Shown piece by piece: positions 31,741 through 36,667 of a DNA stretch of 36,667 bases. Each line of letters starts with the position of its first letter. Position 1 is the first letter of the stretch. The DNA comes from Hymenochaete sp. R1 (lineage: Eukaryota > Basidiomycota > Agaricomycetes > Hymenochaetales > Hymenochaetaceae). Location: contig JAFREE010000202.1 in the NCBI GenBank assembly GCA_019400425.1, positions 1 through 36,667 on the forward strand, given 5' to 3'. The translations under genes and the position numbers were made by a program. Below the pieces are notes generated by a model that saw only the letters and a list, made by a program, of their open reading frames with translations, ran no database searches and had not been told where the DNA came from.

Positions 31741-34700
31741 TTACAACATCTGACTCCGCCTCATCAAATTCCGCCTCACCCTCCTCTTCTCTCCTCCAAT
31801 CCCATCGCCCTTCCCCCACTGCAAATACGGTACCTCCCCCCTCTCACCCCCGCCTTTCCCCCCATCCCTGAAATCCCTGAAATCTAACATACCCCACACA
31901 GGGAGCTCGATCTCGCCCTTGACTAAACACCTTGGGTTAGTTGAGACGAGGCGGGCCGGGGGGATGGGCGTAAGGAGCTGCATCACGTCCTCCTCCTCGC
32001 CCGCTAATGGGTCGCTACGAATTAGGGAGGGAGAGACGGCACGGACGAGCGCGAGGCCTACGTATTTCGAGAAGAGAGGGTCAGGAGGGGGCCTTCCCTG
32101 CGTGTACGGGATCGCGCGATGGCGTCGTCTCCTCCACATCTGCTCGTCCTCTGCGGGTTCGTCCCCCGGCTGGCACGAAACGAGAGCAACGACGGCGCCG
32201 TTGAGGACTCGCCCAATCTCGGCGGGGACGACGTCCTCCGCGCCTGGTCCCACGAGGAATACGCTATCGAAGGCTTTGAGGGGCGAGATTGCGTAGGGCG
32301 GGTGGGCGAGCAGGGGGAGGGTGCAGGTCCAGTTGCAGACGCGGACACCAGCGGAAGTGGGGAATGGGGTATGTGTATGCATACGCGTATCGGACGAGGG
32401 CGAAGGCGAAGGGGTGAGGTAGAAGTAGGATAGTAAGGACAGGGCGCGCCAGTCGCTTGCGGAGTACCGTAACGAATGTGGGCTCGGAGAGATCGCGTCT
32501 ACTAGTACTTCAACTACACGCGTACCCGTCCCGTTCTGCACAATCTTCTTAATGTTGCTTCCGCTTCCGCTGTTAGGAAAAGCAATCGAGAAAACATGAC
32601 TCGGCTCTATCGCTCCTTCAATCCGCTCCGCCAGATCCGCACCGAGGCCTTTCGTCCACCCCATCGTGTTAACGACAAGCGGGATGGCGTCCACAATCCT
32701 CCCGTCCATTGCGCCACCAGCTACATCGTCTCCATCTCCATCTTCGTCACCGTTGAAATCCCCGTCGTCACGGTATTCGTCGTCGAGAAGCCCAAATTGC
32801 AGTTCGGCTCTGTACGTCTGTACGAGAGCCTCGATGGAGCGGAGGTAATGCGATGGCGAATCGCGAGGCGCCGTGCTCCCGATGAAGTGTGCGGCGTAGG
32901 GCGTCGCGGGATGGGTGAACGGCGGCCCTACAAACGCAACCCCAAACCCACAAAAACCCATCAGTCTCTCTCAACACACAACGCACAACGCACAACGCAC
33001 AACGCACAACCAAACCTCAAAAAACCCCAAAAGAGAAGAAGACGCACCAAACAAAGTCCGCCCGACAACGTTCAGCGCGACGACCCCAGGGGGCGTGAAC
33101 TCCGTCTGGCCGGGGTCACACTCGAGGAAGGCGACGCGCCGGTAGGAGCGGAGCAGGTTGTTGACGACCGTCCGCGCTAAAGTGCTCTTTCCGGTCCTTT
33201 TGGGGCCCCGGATGAGGATGGTTGGGGGTTCATTGGGGGAGGGGGAGGGGGTGAGGGATTGTAGGGCGCTTTGCCATGATGGGGGTGTGTGGAAGGCTGT
33301 GTAGGTTGGAGGGAGGGATGGGAGCTGCGATTATTTTATACCGTTAGTGTTTGTGAATACGATAGAATACGATAGAATAAAGACATCGCTAGAAATGAAA
33401 TAAACAAACAGACGTACCAAAGCGACTCCACGAAGCCCTAGCACATCCCTGACACCTCCATCTCCATCTCCATCCCCGTCCCCGACACCACCACCGACAC
33501 CAAAGTCAAACACCCCGTCAAACACCCTACAAACCCTCCCTAACCCCTCAACGCCCGTATCTAGCTCTCCAACAAGCACAAGCGCAGTTCCACTATCCCT
33601 CAGCTCATCCGGTATCGGTATCGGTTCCCTCATCGCGTCCCCCAGCGACGCCAGCGACCTCGCCGGCCCCACCCCCGCCCCACCATCCAAACACTCCAAA
33701 AAAGGAACAGGCGCACACCGGGGGGCGAACACCGGCACCGGCACCGGCGCCTTTCGCCCACCACCCGCCTCCACCGCCTCCGCCGCCGCCGACGAAGCCG
33801 ACGAATCAGCATCGAGCAACGTCCCCATAAACGCGACGCGCCCCCTGAGGACGGAGAGGGTGTAGGTGCCTACGAGGAGGGCGGACTCGCCTTGGTTGAG
33901 GGAGAGGAGGCAGCTTCGGGGTTGGGTTGCGAGGGTTGCGAGGGTGGGGAGGGGGAGGGGGAAGACGTTGAAGTCGCGTTTTGGGATGAATGTCGGGCGT
34001 TGGGTTGGGTTCGGCGTGGTGGTGGTGGGTGGGACATTATGATAGCGACGTACGCGTTGCTCGGGTGTTCTGTTCTGCTTCTGCTTCTGCTTCTGCTTGG
34101 ACACGTCTGGGTTTGGTGCTGGGACGGGTCCTCGGAGACACTCGTCCTCTTCCCCTCCCCCTCCCCCGTCCTCGTCCTCGTCCTCGTCCTCGTCTTCGTC
34201 CGACGAGTCTTCCACGGGCCGACTCGGGGACCAACCTCGCGTTCGTGCTCGTGTTCGCGAGTGAAAGAGCTCAGCGTCGTCTATAACTTGCAGTCCCTCC
34301 CCGTCTCCGTCTCCTTCTCCGTCTCCTTCGCCCCCGTCTCCGTCTCCTTCGCCCCCGTCTTCGTCTTCGCGCGCGCTCGACGCCCAACCCGAGCCCGAGC
34401 CGTCATCCCCATCCCCAGATACAGATCCCACGTCCGGACCTAACCCCACGTCCGGTTGCCCGTGACCCGATGGTTCGTCGAGCGCGTAGTACCGTCCCCG
34501 TCCCCGTCCCCGTCCCCGTCCCCGTCCTCGTACCCGCTCCTCAGATACGTTATCTTTGTGTTTTTCGTTGGTAGAGGACGCAGCTTTCCACCGCTTCGAG
34601 CCTTTCCGAGTCTGCCTCTCGGGCTCCTTTTGTGCGTTGGTGTCTGTGTCTGTGTCTGTGTCTGTGTCTGTATCCGCTAAACGCTTCTTCCCTCTCCCTT

Positions 34701-34911
34701 TTTCTCGTTGCTGCTGCTTGGAACCGTCCCCTCTCTTCTTCCCATCGAGCGTCGTTACTCCAAAGTCAGAGTCGGAGTCAGAGTCATTTTGTACGACTTT
34801 ATTGTGATTTTGTGTACTAGTGGCATTTTGCGGAGGGATGGCTTGAGGTTGGGGTTGAGGTTGTTGGGCAGCGGCAGCGGAAGCCTTGCGGGCTGCGATG
34901 GCGCTGAGCAT
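31741..34911 (-). CDS. GRC3: Polynucleotide 5'-hydroxyl kinase GRC3 (NOL9 family)
   Basis: A Clp1/Grc3-family kinase that phosphorylates the cleaved ITS2 pre-rRNA in the nucleolus, working with the nuclease Las1. Three exons: 34911-33418, 33324-33048 and 32927-31741, giving 985 residues. The P-loop is GPKRTGKST (538-546), followed by RRVAFLECDPGQTEFTPPGVVALNVVG and GPPFTHPATPYAAHFIG, both typical of Grc3/Nol9. LVVNTMGWTKGLG and the FLVGPGAEDVVPAEIGRVLNG block follow. The N-terminal ~290 residues are low complexity: alternating Asp-Thr, Arg-Gly and Asp-Glu runs. It is therefore much longer than yeast Grc3. Intron 2 contains an (ACAACGC)n tract. TSR2 lies divergently 185 bp away. The low-complexity exon 1 could hide an intron, though the frame stays open. 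Confidence 0.9.
32960..33010. repeat. Short tandem repeat in GRC3 intron 2
   Basis: Several copies of a CGCACAA/ACAACGC unit (about 32975-33010) in the middle of intron 2. The fragment copied to 28496-28655 lacks the expansion. Confidence 0.8.
34171..34671. repeat. Coding microsatellites in GRC3 exon 1
   Basis: Three tracts of 6-nt units encode dipeptide runs: about 34171-34203 (Asp-Glu), about 34494-34531 (Arg-Gly) and about 34640-34671 (Asp-Thr). All are multiples of 3 and keep the frame open, and they also generate spurious open frames on the plus strand. Confidence 0.85.
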
Positions 34912-35096
34912 ACCTGCCTACGTCTAAGAAAATTAAAATAAGAAAGGAAAGGAATTAGGAAAAGAAAATTGAGACGCGCGCGCGTGCGCATTTATCCAGC
35001 CTTTCGCAGCAGAGCCAATTAATATTCTCTCATCATCCAACCGCGACCACCCAAAACTCTCTCGAAAAAAACTTTCCAAAATAACAACAATAACTC
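34912..35096. promoter_or_regulatory. Shared bidirectional promoter of GRC3 and TSR2
   Basis: Only 185 bp separate the two divergent ATGs. It contains an alternating (CG)n-like stretch at about 34976-34988, a CCAAT box at 35015-35019 and a CTCATC (reverse complement GATGAG, the core of the yeast PAC ribosome-biogenesis element) at 35029-35034. No TATA box was seen. The sites are read directly; joint control is inference. Confidence 0.5.
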
Positions 35097-35741
35097 ATGC
35101 CTTCCCCATCATCTCCACCCCCGTCCCCACCCAAACCCACACAACTTCTCCTGCTCTTCGCCCGCGGCGTCGTCGCCCGCCTCGCGACCTGGCCCGCCCT
35201 CCGCATCGCCGTGTCCCAAAACTGGGGCGGCCCCGAGTCGGCGTCGAAACGGACGTGGATGGCGTCCGTTATCGTCGATGCGTTCGAATCTTCTTCCGCC
35301 TCCAACCACAACATCTCCACCCCCACTAGCATACGGGAGAAAGCGAAGGAGGAACCAGACGAATGGTACATAGAAGAAACGTTACTGCAGATGATGGCGG
35401 ACGAGTTCGAGACGGAGGTGGATGACGGGAGCGCAGAGGAGGTGGCGAGGGATGTGGTGCGGCTTTGGGGGACGTTGGGTGGGGAGAAGGAGAAGGAGGG
35501 GACGAGGATTGTGGAGGAGTGGGAGGAGAAGGCGAGGAGGGCGAGAGGGGAGAAGGTTGCTGTGCATGTGGAGGTGGAGGATGGTGGGGAGAGCGGGAGT
35601 GAATGGGAAGACGAGGACGAGGGAGACGAAGGAGACGAAGCGCCGGAGTTGGTGGAAAGAGAGGAACGGAGACGAGAAGAGGTAGAAGTTGACGAGGAAG
35701 GGTTCACGCTTGTCAAAGGAAAGTCAAAGGGGAGGCGATGA
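35097..35741 (+). CDS. TSR2: Pre-rRNA-processing protein TSR2 (escortin for Rps26)
   Basis: In yeast Tsr2 carries ribosomal protein eS26 into the nucleus and to the pre-40S particle. A single exon of 214 residues from the ATG at 35097. The Tsr2 domain covers about residues 15-125, with WPALRIAVSQNWGGPESASKRTWMASVIVDAF as the signature (family form L-L-AV-N-WGG--S--KR-WL---I---F). A helical part follows with EWYIEETLLQMMADEFETEVDDGSAEEVARDVVRLW. The C-terminal third is strongly acidic (EWEDEDEGDEGDEAPE), as in yeast Tsr2 where acidic residues bind the basic eS26. The end EEGFTLVKGKSKGRR is also typical. Divergent partner GRC3 works in the same process (large-subunit rRNA maturation). Confidence 0.9.
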   Translation: MPSPSSPPPSPPKPTQLLLLFARGVVARLATWPALRIAVSQNWGGPESASKRTWMASVIVDAFESSSASNHNISTPTSIREKAKEEPDEWYIEETLLQMMADEFETEVDDGSAEEVARDVVRLWGTLGGEKEKEGTRIVEEWEEKARRARGEKVAVHVEVEDGGESGSEWEDEDEGDEGDEAPELVEREERRREEVEVDEEGFTLVKGKSKGRR

Positions 35742-36287
35742 TATTATTATTAATAGTGAGTGAAGTGTTAATACAGTAGCAGAGAGAGACTGGAACGATA
35801 ATATAAGTGAGTCTGGAGATTATGGATGAAAAAATAGATGCTCAAGTGGAAATACAGTCAAAGTAGCAGAGAGAGATTGGAACGCTGGAATGTACTGCAC
35901 TGGCCATTCTGATGGGTTCGACGGAGCGTTGCTCTCTACTCCTACATTTCATTTCATGCTTCTCTCGTGCCATTATCAGTCTTCGTAAGTGGGTGGGCCT
36001 CAACTATGCTCAAGTGATACTCTGGATCTATTTTGAACTTGAACCTATGCGTCGCATTACGGATACCACCAGTTGTCGTTGCTCTCTCTGCTTGCTTTAT
36101 GAATTGTATCTGCCAACTGCTTCTCACGGGCTGCTATCATCATCATCCGTCAACAATACCCAGAACTGCTTTCTTTCTCTTTCTTTAATCAATAATCATA
36201 TCTCCCTCCGTCCGTGTAACCGTCTATGTAGGAACAGGGTTAGAAAAGGGAAAAAAAAGGAAAAAAAAAAAGACTGTGAAGAAAATA
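35742..36287. other. Intergenic downstream of TSR2
   Basis: No gene was recognised. An imperfect direct repeat of about 25 bp occurs at about 35773-35802 and 35854-35886 (both contain AGTAGCAGAGAGAGA followed by TGGAACG). A poly-A tract (about 36250-36271, on the plus strand) is the T-rich terminator of the tRNA fragment on the other strand. Confidence 0.5.
36260..36271 (-). terminator. RNA polymerase III T-run downstream of tRNA fragment
   Basis: On the minus strand an uninterrupted run of at least ten T residues lies about 17-28 nt after the tRNA 3' end. T-runs of this kind end Pol III transcription. Confidence 0.6.
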
Positions 36288-36350
36288 CTCTCTGGCGGGG
36301 AGTCGAACCCCGCTCTCCCGCGTGACAGGCGGGTGTACTAGCCGATATAC
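36288..36350 (-). pseudogene. tRNA-Asp(GUC) lacking its 5' acceptor strand
   Basis: Read 3' to 5' on the plus strand, the minus-strand RNA has a D-arm (GTAT, loop, GTAC), an anticodon arm CCCGC-CTGTCAC-GCGGG with anticodon GTC, a variable region AGAG, a T-arm with B-box GGTTCGACTCC and the 3' acceptor strand CCAGAGA. The matching 5' strand (expected TCTCTGG) is absent: the preceding 7 nt are AATGTAC and cannot pair. The break falls at the start of the D-stem. The anticodon arm and T-arm are perfect, so this is a truncated copy and not a diverged one. Confidence 0.7.
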
Positions 36351-36667
36351 ATGTACATTCGCTTGGGGGGGTGCTTGGTGTACCTTTGGTGGAGGCCTCA
36401 TATAGGAAGTTCCGGGGTCCTCTTAGGGGGCAGACACGAAAATGAAATTAGTGCATCGGAAGTGGTTCAAGTCAGAACACGTTGAGACTTCTGACGGATG
36501 AAAATGTTTCACTTTACGTGAAAGGGCAAGCAAAAGTGCTGACGCAAGTAGCATGAAAGAGCCAAAAGTAACGCACACGTTCTTGCCCATTGTTAGAATC
36601 ACGACTTCTAAATGATCGATGACTAAGCGATCACTTACTTCGCAAAGCTACTGCCCTTTAGCTTTTG
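36351..36667. other. Window end, no gene seen
   Basis: Non-coding by frame inspection. A G-run lies at about 36366-36371. It may contain what replaced the 5' part of the tRNA, but no repeat partner was seen in the window. Confidence 0.45.

Noticed and set aside
33892..34820. Several long plus-strand open frames across GRC3 exon 1
   Set aside because: They are generated by the 6-nt coding repeats of GRC3 on the opposite strand and consist of single-residue or dipeptide runs.
35912..36325. Plus-strand open frame of 137 codons
   Set aside because: It runs into the antisense of the tRNA-Asp fragment and shows no protein-like conservation.

Overview
The window is nuclear DNA of a filamentous basidiomycete, most likely an Agaricomycete. 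Genes carry many short introns (mostly 48-80 nt, GT-AG). The encoded proteins have fungal mitochondrial and ribosome-biogenesis signatures, and there is a NACHT-WD40 receptor of the type expanded in mushroom-forming fungi. Species cannot be fixed from the sequence alone. No prokaryotic, plasmid or viral genes were seen. All exon coordinates below were worked out by hand from reading frame, splice signals and family motifs; no transcript or database evidence was available.

Layout. (1) 0.6-1.6 kb: methyltransferase mt1 (-). (2) 2.8-3.8 kb: broken copy of an unrecognised coiled-coil family, called CCF here. (3) 4.2-7.9 kb: two housekeeping genes, mitochondrial malate dehydrogenase with a 6-nt microexon, and allantoinase. 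(4) 8.4-9.4 kb: methyltransferase mt2 (+). (5) 9.9-12.5 kb: a decayed CCF copy and an intact CCF gene (-), separated by a 241-bp foldback transposon with TTA target duplications. (6) 13.1-14.9 kb: Rab escort protein (-). (7) 15.4-18.9 kb: methyltransferases mt3 and mt4 (-), a tandem duplication that includes the promoter. (8) 20.0-22.1 kb: mitochondrial respiratory genes, a SCO1-type copper chaperone (+) and a very small complex I subunit NDUFB7 (-) with a 15-nt microexon. (9) 23.1-28.2 kb: a 1582-residue STAND/NACHT receptor with 14 WD40 repeats (+). (10) 28.5 kb: an exon-intron-exon fragment copied from GRC3. (11) 29.1-31.5 kb: two more intact CCF genes (+). (12) 31.7-35.7 kb: GRC3 polynucleotide kinase (-) and TSR2 (+), a divergent pair of ribosome-biogenesis genes sharing a 185-bp intergenic region. 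(13) 36.3 kb: a 5'-truncated tRNA-Asp.

How it fits together. Single-copy housekeeping genes (MDH, allantoinase, REP, SCO1, NDUFB7, GRC3, TSR2) are interleaved with fast-duplicating accessory genes (four related methyltransferases, five CCF copies, one NLR-like receptor). The most novel item is the CCF family: serine/basic N-termini, a central coiled coil and a shared C-terminal helical module, with three intact and two broken members in 31 kb. Its function is unknown. No polyketide synthase, NRPS, terpene synthase or P450 is present, so the methyltransferases do not form a recognisable metabolite cluster.
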